Of a DNA stretch of 64,000 nt, positions 54,943 to 64,000 are shown piece after piece; the stretch's first letter is position 1, and every line of letters begins with the position of its first letter. The stretch covers positions 3,286,001 to 3,350,000 of the forward strand of contig NZ_CP109435.1 of assembly GCF_036227125.1 (NCBI RefSeq). Reading direction: 5' to 3'. The position numbers and the translations under genes were made by a program. The DNA is from Streptomyces sp. NBC_01485. Lineage in GTDB: Bacteria; Actinomycetota; Actinomycetes; Streptomycetales; Streptomycetaceae. The notes below the pieces were generated by a model. The model saw only the letters and a program-made list of their open reading frames with translations. It did not search any database and had not been told where the DNA came from.

Positions 54943-56415
54943 TCAGTCCTGGGCCCCGTTCTCCTTTCGGCCGACGAGGAGCAGGGCCGCGCCGCCGATG
55001 ACCACCAGGCCGATGGCCGTGCCCGCGATCAGCGGGGTGGCGCTGCTGCCGCCCGTCGCCGCGAGGTTGGTGTCGTCCACCGTGGAGGTGCCGCCCACCG
55101 TGGCCGGGCTCGGCTCGCTGAGGGTCTGGGTGGTCAGGCCGGCGGTCTCGTCGGCCTGGGTCTTGCAGTCCAGGACGCCGGTGAAGCGGTACTCGGCGCC
55201 TTGCGGGCCGTTGATCGTGAAGTCGTAGGCCTGGTCTTCCTGGAGGGGGATCGTCACCGTCTGGGACGCGCCGGCCGGGATGGTGTGCCGGGTGCCCATC
55301 AGCCCGAAGTCGAAGGCCGCGTCGCCCTGGTTGGCGGCGGTGATGTCCACGCCGCTCTTGGCGCAGTTCTTCGCCGCGGACAGTGCCGGTATGGCACCCT
55401 GCTTCGCCCAGGTCGCGCTCGCCGTCGCCGACACCGTCGACTCGCTGGAGCCGGCCAGGATCTGGGTCTGGCTGCGGCTCTCGGAGGTGAAGGCGCGGCC
55501 GACGGGGACGGTGGTCGAGGCCTGGACGGTCAGCTCGGCCGAGCCGGCGACCGCGTCGGCGGGCACGTCGAAGAACAGCTGGCTGCCGTCCGTCACGGAC
55601 GTGACCACCGTGCCGTCCTTGCCGACGATCCGTACCCCGCTGGTGGCGGCGTCCAGCGGCGGTGTCACCGTCACGCCGGTCGCGTCGGTGTGCACCGTCA
55701 CCGGGCCGAGCAGCTCGCCGGGGTGGCCGGAGACGGCGGACGCGTCGAGGGTGAGCGACGCCTTGGGCTCCGCCACGGTGCGGGCGGCCTTCTGGAGGTA
55801 GTCCGCGAGCCGCTCGGCCTGCGGGTCGACGGCGTCGACGTCCGCGCCGTCCGAGTAGCGCCAGATGGCCACCTGGGTGCCGGCGGCCGCGTCCTGCTCG
55901 GTGAGACCGGCGTCGATACCGGCCTTGTCCGCGAGCGCGGCGAGGTCGTTGACCTGGGGGTAGGAGTTCTGCAGGATCCAACGGATGCGGCCCGCGTCCT
56001 GGTTGGCGCCCAGCGAGGTGCCGCTCCAGGGCGTCTCGTGGTACTTGGCGTCCTTCTGCGTGGGGTTGTAGAGGTCGACGCAGTAGGTCTGCAGGGTGCC
56101 GCCGCCCTCGACGGACATCTCGAACAGGCCGGCCGAGACCTCCTGGTCCCCGCCCTGGCCCTCACCCTCAACCCGGCCCTCGCCCTGCTCCCCGCTCCGG
56201 TCCCCGCCCTCGGCGTGGATCACCGCGGCGCCGTAGGTCTTGAGGCCGCCTATGGTCGCGGTCGCTCCGCCCTGACTCTGTGTCATCTCGGTGGCGGCAG
56301 CCGTGCCCGCACCGGCGATCACGCCGGCGGCGACGAGGCCGGACACCAATGTCGCCGCGGCGAGACGGACCACCCCTCGTCCGCGCGCGAACGGCGCGGA
56401 GAACGAAGAAATCAC
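54943..56415 (-). CDS. Cys-Gln thioester-forming surface protein (TQXA domain) with LAxTG sortase signal
   Basis: This 490-residue wall-anchored protein has a signal peptide (LAAATLVSGLVAAGVIAGAG) and a thioester domain with Cys112 in LQTYCVDLYNP and Gln181 in AGTQVAIWRYSDG, the TQxA motif. These residues are expected to form an internal thioester able to bind a surface covalently. Beta-rich Ig-like repeats follow, then the sortase signal NLAATGGSS, a hydrophobic helix and a basic end (LLVGRKENGAQD). LAxTG is the class E sortase signal of streptomycetes. GTG at 56415 is preceded by AAGGGGA. An acidic EGRVEGEGQGGDQE insert sits within the first domain. Confidence 0.9.
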   Translation of the reverse strand: MISSFSAPFARGRGVVRLAAATLVSGLVAAGVIAGAGTAAATEMTQSQGGATATIGGLKTYGAAVIHAEGGDRSGEQGEGRVEGEGQGGDQEVSAGLFEMSVEGGGTLQTYCVDLYNPTQKDAKYHETPWSGTSLGANQDAGRIRWILQNSYPQVNDLAALADKAGIDAGLTEQDAAAGTQVAIWRYSDGADVDAVDPQAERLADYLQKAARTVAEPKASLTLDASAVSGHPGELLGPVTVHTDATGVTVTPPLDAATSGVRIVGKDGTVVTSVTDGSQLFFDVPADAVAGSAELTVQASTTVPVGRAFTSESRSQTQILAGSSESTVSATASATWAKQGAIPALSAAKNCAKSGVDITAANQGDAAFDFGLMGTRHTIPAGASQTVTIPLQEDQAYDFTINGPQGAEYRFTGVLDCKTQADETAGLTTQTLSEPSPATVGGTSTVDDTNLAATGGSSATPLIAGTAIGLVVIGGAALLLVGRKENGAQD

Positions 56416-56540
56416 GCAAATCCCCTTCGAGCAGGACACGTTGACGTGGGGGGTACGGTCCCACCAGCAGAATCAGAAGCCCCGTGGGCCACGTCCGGCA
56501 TCCTAGAGACGCCACGCACCACGCCTACCGGTCATCTCAT

Positions 56541-56591
56541 CGGATCGCCGATCCGACTCGTAATCGTTATCCCCAAGATCGACTACGAGTC
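56541..56591. promoter_or_regulatory. Nested inverted repeats upstream of the surface protein
   Basis: CGGATCGCCGATCCG (56541-56555) is a perfect palindrome. GACTCGTA (56555-56562) and TACGAGTC (56584-56591) form a second pair with a 21-nt loop. They lie 125-175 bp before the thioester protein start, in a 339-bp gap less GC-rich than its surroundings. They are probable regulator-binding sites; the regulator is unknown. Confidence 0.4.
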
Positions 56592-56754
56592 GCCCGCGAA
56601 TTCGGCTTATCGACAAATCCACTCAGTCGTTCGGGGCGCATCCGCTGATAAGCCTCAGTTCGGTCAGCGGTTGAGCGGGGTGGGGCAGGAGTGGGGCGGA
56701 GTGACCGCTGACACTCCGTCACCACCCTCCTCCGTTCACGTCACCTCCATCGGC

Positions 56755-57267
56755 TCACGTCACCGCCACCGGCTCGCCTCGCTGCAACGTGTCTGGCTCC
56801 CGCTCCCGATCCCGATCTCGCCCCGGCTCCCGTGCCGGGGAAGTCGCGGCCGGTGTCTCCCAGTTGGGCTCGGGCTGCGCCGGTGCGCCGGCGGTCGTCG
56901 GCTCGGGGCGGCCCGAGCGCCGGAAGGCGGACGTGCCCCTCGCGATGTCATGGCCGATCGCCACGGCGTCGATGTCCGCCGACGTCCAGCCCTGCTGTCC
57001 CTCGCGCTGCTCCGTGCGCACCTTCAGCCTGCCCTGCACGATCACCGGGTCACCGACGCTCAGCGAGGCCATCGCGTTCGTGGCCAGGTGACGGTTGGCC
57101 CACACCGTGAAGAAGTTGGTGTGTCCGTCGGTCCAGGCGCTCTTCTCGCGGTCCCAGTAGCGCGAGGTGACCGCCAGCCGGAACCTCGCCGACGCGCCCG
57201 CCGCCAGGTCCCGGTAGACCGGCGTCGTCGCCACGTTGCCCACCGCGCAGATCGTCGTCTCGTTCAC
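56755..57267 (-). CDS. ssb: Single-stranded DNA-binding protein (paralogue)
   Basis: This 170-residue protein has an N-terminal OB fold (TICAVGNVATTPVYRDL, RFRLAVTSRYWDREKSAW, FFTVWANRHLATNAMASL, GDPVIVQGRLKVRTEQ). The disordered tail ends in VAVT and not the acidic DDIPF tip of replication SSB, so it probably lacks the usual partner-binding tail. Streptomycetes carry two SSBs, the second linked to chromosome segregation in sporulation; this resembles that tailless form. GTG at 57267 has GGGAGGGG upstream. Confidence 0.88.
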   Translation of the reverse strand: MNETTICAVGNVATTPVYRDLAAGASARFRLAVTSRYWDREKSAWTDGHTNFFTVWANRHLATNAMASLSVGDPVIVQGRLKVRTEQREGQQGWTSADIDAVAIGHDIARGTSAFRRSGRPEPTTAGAPAQPEPNWETPAATSPAREPGRDRDREREPDTLQRGEPVAVT

Positions 57268-57417
57268 GCGAACCCCTCCCTCGCCGGACGGTCGCGCCGC
57301 CCGGATACGCGTACGGGCCCGTCCCGTACGGCTGCGTCCGTCGCGGCGGTCGCGGTCGTGATCGCCGCGATCGCCGTGAAGCCAGACTGCCTCCGCCGGG
57401 CCGGGCCCGCCGAGCGC

Positions 57418-57544
57418 TGTGGATCACCGTCCGCCTGTGGAAAACTCCACCACCCGGACGAGTGACCACCGTCCCCGCCACCTGTGGATCACCCCACCCG
57501 TGCCCGCCCGTACCCACCTGTGGATCACCCCCACCGGTGGATCA
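57418..57544. promoter_or_regulatory. Cluster of DnaA-box-like TGTGGATCA repeats
   Basis: Five same-strand 9-mers occur in 127 bp: TGTGGATCA at 57418, 57483 and 57519, TGTGGAAAA at 57436 (complement TTTTCCACA) and GGTGGATCA at 57536. They resemble streptomycete DnaA boxes. The cluster fills most of the 324-bp gap between ssb and the GTPase gene. It could bind DnaA, or simply be repeated sequence in the ssb upstream region. Confidence 0.4.
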
Positions 57545-57591
57545 CCCCTCGCCCAACAACCGCACCGCACCTCACCGCACGCTCCCCCAGC

Positions 57592-59685
<2,094 letters not shown>

Positions 59686-59688
59686 CGG

Positions 59689-61296
59689 TCACCTCTCCTT
59701 CTGCAGTACGGACAGCGCGGCGATGAGTTCGGCCTGGGGTTCGGGGTGGACATCGAGTCCGTCGAGGGGGGCGAGGCGGCGCTCGCGTTCGGTGCGCATC
59801 ACGCGGTCGAGGTGCTCGGTGAGCAGCCGTCCGGCCCGGTCGCGCAGGCGTAGCGCGCCGTGGGCGCCGATCCGCTCGGCGAGTCCCTCGCCCGCGGAAC
59901 GCGCCCTGCGGCCGCCCAGCAGGGCCGTGGCGACGAGCGCGGCGACCGGCTCCGGATCGGGCGCGACGCCGCGTTCCAGGCCGCGTACCTCGTCCTCGGC
60001 GTACTCCTCCAGCTCGCGCCGCCACCGTCGTACGGCCAGGCCGATCCGGTGTTCGGCGTTCTCCGGGGAGGTGTCCGGGCCGGTCAGCTCGGGGGCGCTC
60101 GCCGCCGGTTCGCGCCGCCAGGCCTCGTCGACGCGCTCGTCGGCGGCGGTGACGGCGCACAGCAGGAGCGCGCCGAGGCTCTCCACCAGGGCGTCGAGGA
60201 GTTCGCCGGCGGTGCAGTCCAGCGGGAAGGCCCGCCAGCGCTTGAGCGCGTCGCCGGCGAGCACGGCGCCGCCCTGCAGACGGCCCCGCACGCGCGCGTG
60301 CTCGCTGTCGTACGCCCCGTCGACGGCCGAGGTGAGCCGGAGCGCGGCCGCGTACTGCGCGGCGGTGGCGCCGGCCAGTTCGGGCAGCCGGGCCTTGAGG
60401 GAGTCGAGGACGCCGTGCGCCGTGCGGGTCAGGGCGTAGCGGCGGGAGTTGGAATCCTGGACGTGGTGGACGAGCCAGGTCCGCAGCGGCGCCACGGCGG
60501 TGGCCGGAAGCAGCCCGCCGCCCCAGGCGGACTCGGGCAGCTCGGGCACCGTGAAGCGCGGTACGTCGCCCAGCCCGGCCTTGGTCAGCAGGGCACCGTA
60601 CTGCCGGGACACCTCGCCGACGACCTGGTGGGGGACCCGGTCGAGGACGGTCACGAGCATGGCGTCGTACTCCTTGGCGGTGCGCAGCAGATGCCAGGGC
60701 ACGGCGTCGGCGTAGCGGGCGGCCGTCGTGACCATCACCCAGATGTCGGCGGCGCAGATCAGTTCGGCGGCCAGGACGCGGTTGTCGGCCACCAGGGAGT
60801 CGATGTCGGGTGCGTCGAGGAGGGCGAGGCCCGGTGGAAGGGTGTCGGCGGTCTCGATGCGCAGCACGCGTCTGCCGTCCTCGCCGGGGAGCAACAGGTC
60901 GTCCGCCGACTCCTGATGGGGTGCCCACACGCGCGTGAGGCCGGGCAGCACCCGCATGCCGCTGAACCAGTGATGGTCCTCCGGGTGGCATACGAGCACC
61001 GGCGTTCGTGTCGTCGGCCGCAACACGCCCGCCTCGCTGACGCGCTGTCCCACCAGGGAGTTGACGAGCGTCGACTTGCCGGCGCCGGTGGAGCCGCCCA
61101 CGACGGCCAGCAGCGGCGCTTCGGGCTGCCTGAGCCGGGGCACCAGATAGTCGTCGAGCTGGGCGAGCAGTTCGTCGCGGTTGGCACGCGCGCGTGGAGC
61201 ACCCGCGAGGGGCAGCGGGAAGCGTGCGGCGGCGACACGGTCGCGAAGTGCGGAGAGTGCGTCGAGCAGCTGAGGCCGTACGTCCAAGGTCACCAC
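59689..61296 (-). CDS. Dynamin-like GTPase (partner)
   Basis: This 535-residue GTPase has P-loop [19 protein letters not shown], threonine switch [23 protein letters not shown] and the base-specificity segment [11 protein letters not shown] long helical C-terminal part follows with a single hydrophobic patch ([13 protein letters not shown]). It lies first in a two-gene operon with the poly-Gln GTPase. Paired bacterial dynamin-like proteins often work as heteromers on membranes, so partnership is likely but inferred. The start is uncertain: tandem GTG codons at 61296 and 61293 give the natural VVTLDVRP start, with no clear ribosome-binding site. Confidence 0.85.
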   Translation of the reverse strand: MVTLDVRPQLLDALSALRDRVAAARFPLPLAGAPRARANRDELLAQLDDYLVPRLRQPEAPLLAVVGGSTGAGKSTLVNSLVGQRVSEAGVLRPTTRTPVLVCHPEDHHWFSGMRVLPGLTRVWAPHQESADDLLLPGEDGRRVLRIETADTLPPGLALLDAPDIDSLVADNRVLAAELICAADIWVMVTTAARYADAVPWHLLRTAKEYDAMLVTVLDRVPHQVVGEVSRQYGALLTKAGLGDVPRFTVPELPESAWGGGLLPATAVAPLRTWLVHHVQDSNSRRYALTRTAHGVLDSLKARLPELAGATAAQYAAALRLTSAVDGAYDSEHARVRGRLQGGAVLAGDALKRWRAFPLDCTAGELLDALVESLGALLLCAVTAADERVDEAWRREPAASAPELTGPDTSPENAEHRIGLAVRRWRRELEEYAEDEVRGLERGVAPDPEPVAALVATALLGGRRARSAGEGLAERIGAHGALRLRDRAGRLLTEHLDRVMRTERERRLAPLDGLDVHPEPQAELIAALSVLQKER

Positions 61297-61617
61297 ATGC
61301 GAAGAATGCCCAATTTTAGGGGATTTATGAAGCATATAGGCATGCCTGCGCGCCGATAGGACACAAGGGATGGAAGGTGCGACTGGGACAGAGGCACAGC
61401 CCAGGCATAACGAGTGCACAACACCCGTGGCCGTGGACGCCAAAAGCGATGCACGATTCGCACCTGCCTGCGATTATCAGGACCGCTTCACCGAACCTCC
61501 ACATTGAGCCACGGAGGTGAAGGAACCAGGACAAGGAACCGGGAGCCCTATCCTTGTCCCCGGCAACGTCACGGATCAGCCCACACCCGGGCAGCACGTA
61601 CGAGGCCACCACACCCG
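61297..61617. other. Divergent spacer between GTPase operon and tRNA
   Basis: This gap of 321 bp holds no supported gene. Its left 60 bp are unusually AT-rich (TTTTAGGGGATTTATG) and probably carry the GTPase operon promoter on the minus strand; no exact -10/-35 pair could be fixed. Confidence 0.4.
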
Positions 61618-61690
61618 GCCCCCGTAGCTCAGTGGATAGAGCAGGCGCCTTCTAAGCGCTTGGCCGCAGGTTCGAGTCCTGCCGGGGGCG
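61618..61690 (+). tRNA. tRNA-Arg (anticodon UCU)
   Basis: All four stems fold: acceptor GCCCCCG/CGGGGGC, D-arm GCTC/GAGC, anticodon stem GGCGC/GCGCT with loop CTTCTAA giving anticodon TCT, and T-arm GCAGG-TTCGAGT-CCTGC. The 73-nt gene decodes AGA, one of the rarest codons in this genome type. CCA is not encoded. A rho-independent terminator follows 9 bp downstream. Confidence 0.95.
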
Positions 61691-61699
61691 CAAGTCTCC

Positions 61700-61723
61700 G
61701 CCCTCCCCCGGGAGGGCGTTTTT
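61700..61723 (+). terminator. Rho-independent terminator of the tRNA
   Basis: GCCCTCC (61700-61706) pairs with GGAGGGC (61711-61717), followed by GTTTTT. It is the clearest T-run terminator in the window. Confidence 0.88.
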
Positions 61724-61913
61724 GCTGTTCAGGGCAGGTGCAGCCACACACAGAAGAGTGCCGGGCCGCCCCGGTGATCATGGGGAGAGTCCGACGCTGT
61801 CCGGCTGTCACCGGGTTTCTGCGGGTGGCTGCGGTGAATAGGCGGTGACGTCACAGCCCACCGAGCGAGGGAAACGCCGCAGGAACGGCACTGCGCGCTG
61901 GCAGGATGGGGCG

Positions 61914-63020
61914 ATGGTTCGCAGGCCGTACCCGACATACCGTGACCAGTCCCATCCCCCGACGCCAGCAGTGTGGCGGGCCCTACGGGAGCTCCGCGCA
62001 GCCCCACCCGGCTACGCCGGCAGCGGCTCGCGCCAGAAGTTGTTCAGTGCGGCACTGGAGCAGTCTGAGCAGCTGTTCACCGCAGCAGCCTCGGTTGGGC
62101 CGGCTTCCCAGCCCCTCATGCTCTTCTACGGCCTGAGCCAGGCAGGCAGGGCCATCGCGGCGTGCGCCCCCGTCCCCTTGGACAAGTGCCGCTTGAACGG
62201 CCATGGCATATCTGCCACCCATATGGATCAGCCCGGCCTGGGCTCCGTGATCATCAAGGACAAGGGTAAGGCGGGCGCTGAGTCATTCACGCAGGTTGCG
62301 GCGATGCTCGGGTCGCGATCTCTACCTGAAGAAACCCGGCTCGCTGACGTGTGGGCCGCAATCTTGGAGGTCAGCCTCTGGCCCTTGCAGTCGCCATCCC
62401 GTCCGCAGCTTCCGATCAGCCGTGCGACTCGCCAGGTGACTCCCAACACCCTGGAGGCCATGGTCTCCGGCTTGCCCGGCGAGCTTCAGCGGCATAAGGA
62501 CCCGAGTGACCGTGAACAGGCCGTGCGCACGTGGCTTGCTGACTATCCAGCGTTGAGGGGTTATCGCTTCTGGTCGAGAGGTGCCATTCCCGAGAGCGGG
62601 CCGGAGAGCCGGGATGAGAGGCAAGGCACCATCGGCTGTCGGCTCACATGGCAGATCGAAGACGCCGAGACATACGCGCACGGCCTCGAATGGGGTTACG
62701 AATGGGAGGATTACGGCGAGGGGGTCGCGAAGCGTCGATTTGAAGAAATAGCCCCCTGGAAGGGGCGTAGCTTGACCGATTCCGCGCGAGTGATCCACGC
62801 GCGGTTCGGCGGTGACGACCGTCAGCTTCACCCGTTGCTGGCCTGGTGGGCAGTACTGTTCGCACTTTCGATGCTCGCTCGCTATCAACCGGGACAGTGG
62901 ACAGCGCAAATCGATGTCAACCGCAGCAAAGACGCTGTAGCGATCGAATATCTGCTGGACAGCGCTCTCGCGGCCGTGCCTGAGTTGATCCTCGCCGCCA
63001 TCGCCGAGGTGACGGCCTGA
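61914..63020 (+). CDS. YaaC-family protein
   Basis: This 368-residue protein resembles the YaaC family. The most telling segment is near the end, LHPLLAWWAVLFALSMLARYQP, together with QPLMLFYGLSQAGRAIAA near the N-terminus. Function in the family is unknown. Codon use is less extreme in GC than in the neighbours (GAT, TAC after GGT, AAA), and it lies directly downstream of a tRNA gene, so recent acquisition is plausible. ATG at 61914 was chosen; the frame extends to 61845. A perfect 11-bp hairpin follows. Confidence 0.75.
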   Translation: MVRRPYPTYRDQSHPPTPAVWRALRELRAAPPGYAGSGSRQKLFSAALEQSEQLFTAAASVGPASQPLMLFYGLSQAGRAIAACAPVPLDKCRLNGHGISATHMDQPGLGSVIIKDKGKAGAESFTQVAAMLGSRSLPEETRLADVWAAILEVSLWPLQSPSRPQLPISRATRQVTPNTLEAMVSGLPGELQRHKDPSDREQAVRTWLADYPALRGYRFWSRGAIPESGPESRDERQGTIGCRLTWQIEDAETYAHGLEWGYEWEDYGEGVAKRRFEEIAPWKGRSLTDSARVIHARFGGDDRQLHPLLAWWAVLFALSMLARYQPGQWTAQIDVNRSKDAVAIEYLLDSALAAVPELILAAIAEVTA

Positions 63021-63033
63021 CCCCGTCCACCAG

Positions 63034-63063
63034 TTCCGCCGGCCCGCATTGAGGCCGGCGGAA
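63034..63063. terminator. Bidirectional hairpin terminator
   Basis: TTCCGCCGGCC (63034-63044) pairs perfectly with GGCCGGCGGAA (63053-63063) around an 8-nt loop. It separates the YaaC-like gene from the small minus-strand ORF that faces it. Confidence 0.7.
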
Positions 63064-63074
63064 ATCCTCGCATG

Positions 63075-63227
63075 TCAAACTTCGGGTAGGTCTCCGCGCG
63101 CCAGGATCCGCTGTCCGAGGTCGCGCAGCTGCCCGGAGATGCACCCGGCGTAGATGGCCAGCAGCACGGCCGTCCTGTGCCTTGCGCCGTGCCGTACGTC
63201 GTGGACCGGGTCCGCGGACAGCGCCAC
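63075..63227 (-). CDS. Possible small protein or C-terminal remnant (50 aa)
   Basis: A frame from GTG at 63227 to TGA at 63075 encodes about 50 residues (starting VALSADPVHDVRHGARHRTA, with AVLLAIYAGCISGQLRDLG in the middle). GAGGAA lies a few bases upstream, and third positions are almost all G or C, as in true genes. The final helix looks protein-like, but the whole is short and could be the tail of a deleted gene. No family was recognised. Confidence 0.4.
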   Translation of the reverse strand: MALSADPVHDVRHGARHRTAVLLAIYAGCISGQLRDLGQRILARGDLPEV

Positions 63228-63393
63228 AGTTCCTCGGCGTACGGCATGACGACCCCCGTCGCGACGACGCCGGCGATTCGACGCCCCACGGGAACGCGCC
63301 GGGTCAGAAGGCCGCGGTGTCCGGGCCCTGCCGCGTTCACACTCGTATCGTGGGACAGCACAGTGACGCTCGACCGAGGCAGACGGGCAGGAC

Positions 63394-64000
63394 ATGAGGA
63401 AACCGCAGATCGACTACACGGCGGTCTTCCGGGCCCTCCCCGGCATGGTGGCGCTGCTCACTCCCGATCTGGTGTACGCCGACGCCAACGACGACTTCCT
63501 GCGGCTGGCCGGGCGCACCCTCGAGCAGTTGCTGGGCCGCTACATCTTCGACGTCTTCCCCGAGAACCCGAACGACCCGGCCGCGGCCGGCATGCGGGAG
63601 ACCCGGGCGTCGATGCTGCGGGTGGTGGCCACGGGCGAACGGGACACGATGGCGCTGCTCCGCTACGACATCGAGGATCCCCAGCGGCCCGGCGTATGGC
63701 GGGAGCACTACTGGAGCCCGGTGAACGCGCCCGTCCTCGGCTCCGACGGGCGGGTGGCGCTGGTCGTGCACCGGGTGGAGGAGGTCACCGAACTCTTCCA
63801 CGCGCGCGGCGGCCCGAACGGCGACAGCCGGGCGCGCGTGCTGGAGGCAGAGCTGTACACGCGAGCCCGCGAGCTGCAGCAGGTCAACGAACGGCTGCGC
63901 CAGGCGCACGCCCGCGAACGCGAGGTCGCGCTGGCCCTGCAGGCGGCGATGCTGCCGGCGCCCGGCCCGACCGGACCGCACGAGGCAGCCGTGCGCTACC
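63394..64000 (+). CDS. PAS-domain SpoIIE-type protein phosphatase (partial at window end)
   Basis: The first 202 residues are visible. They contain an N-terminal PAS domain (YTAVFRALPGMVALLTPDLV, YADANDDFLRLAGRTLEQLL, GVWREHYWSPVNAPVLG) and a coiled linker (LEAELYTRARELQQVNERLR). Next comes REREVALALQAAMLPAPGP, the signature that opens RsbU/SpoIIE phosphatase domains. Such proteins dephosphorylate anti-anti-sigma factors in response to a ligand or redox change sensed by PAS. The gene continues beyond the window. Confidence 0.88.
   Translation, partial: MRKPQIDYTAVFRALPGMVALLTPDLVYADANDDFLRLAGRTLEQLLGRYIFDVFPENPNDPAAAGMRETRASMLRVVATGERDTMALLRYDIEDPQRPGVWREHYWSPVNAPVLGSDGRVALVVHRVEEVTELFHARGGPNGDSRARVLEAELYTRARELQQVNERLRQAHAREREVALALQAAMLPAPGPTGPHEAAVRY

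Noticed and set aside
57418..57544. DnaA-box-like cluster as the chromosomal origin
   Set aside because: There are only five divergent motifs, all in one direction, and no dnaA, dnaN or gyrase genes nearby.

Overview
The window is high-GC actinobacterial chromosome, almost certainly Streptomyces. Coding density is high, GTG and TTG starts are frequent, and third codon positions are nearly all G or C. The content is also typical: a WhiJ/BldB-like regulatory trio, a csn chitosan-oligosaccharide operon, LAxTG surface proteins, a class IV lanthipeptide synthetase and a PknG-type kinase island. Most of it looks like conserved chromosome interrupted by small accessory or decaying patches.

Region 1 (1-6.3 kb, accessory-like): an AbiEi-like protein, a polysaccharide pyruvyl transferase, a trio of anti-sigma-like ATPase, XRE regulator and DUF397 protein, a glycosyltransferase and a NUDIX hydrolase. 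Region 2 (6.5-24.6 kb, core): a large secreted subtilase, an ECF sigma factor with a coupled membrane partner, asd, pepN, a scar holding two gene tails, a large unknown protein, malQ with a newly noted 59-aa upstream ORF, an Eis-like acetyltransferase, an HNH endonuclease and an MscS channel. Region 3 (24.75-31.8 kb): a complete csnR-E-F-G-H-K operon behind a promoter and a perfect CsnR operator. Region 4 (31.9-43.2 kb): a signalling island in one direction, made of a GlnX-like membrane sensor, a GlnH-like binding protein, a helical protein with a TTA codon, a PknG-like kinase, a PP2C phosphatase, a VWA protein and an FHA protein.

Region 5 (43.2-49.7 kb): a PIMT-like methyltransferase, a truncated haemoglobin, an FCD-type GntR regulator with its operator, a broken DUF1537 sugar-acid kinase, and an ettA/thioesterase/unknown operon. 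Region 6 (49.7-56.6 kb): a class IV lanthipeptide locus (lanL, lanA) in which lanL carries two apparent single-base frameshifts in G/C runs, followed by three secreted or wall-anchored proteins. Region 7 (56.7-64 kb): a second single-strand DNA-binding protein, a cluster of DnaA-box-like repeats, two tandem dynamin-like GTPases (one with a poly-Gln N-terminus), tRNA-Arg(UCU), a YaaC-family protein and the start of a PAS/SpoIIE-type phosphatase.

The most coherent system is the kinase island. By analogy with mycobacterial GlnH-GlnX-PknG, an extracellular amino-acid signal would pass through the membrane to a soluble kinase. Here the kinase is packaged with a dedicated phosphatase, an FHA reader and a VWA protein, and three of these proteins carry N-terminal zinc ribbons. 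A dispersed family of GTGACAC hairpins occurs at three intergenic sites.
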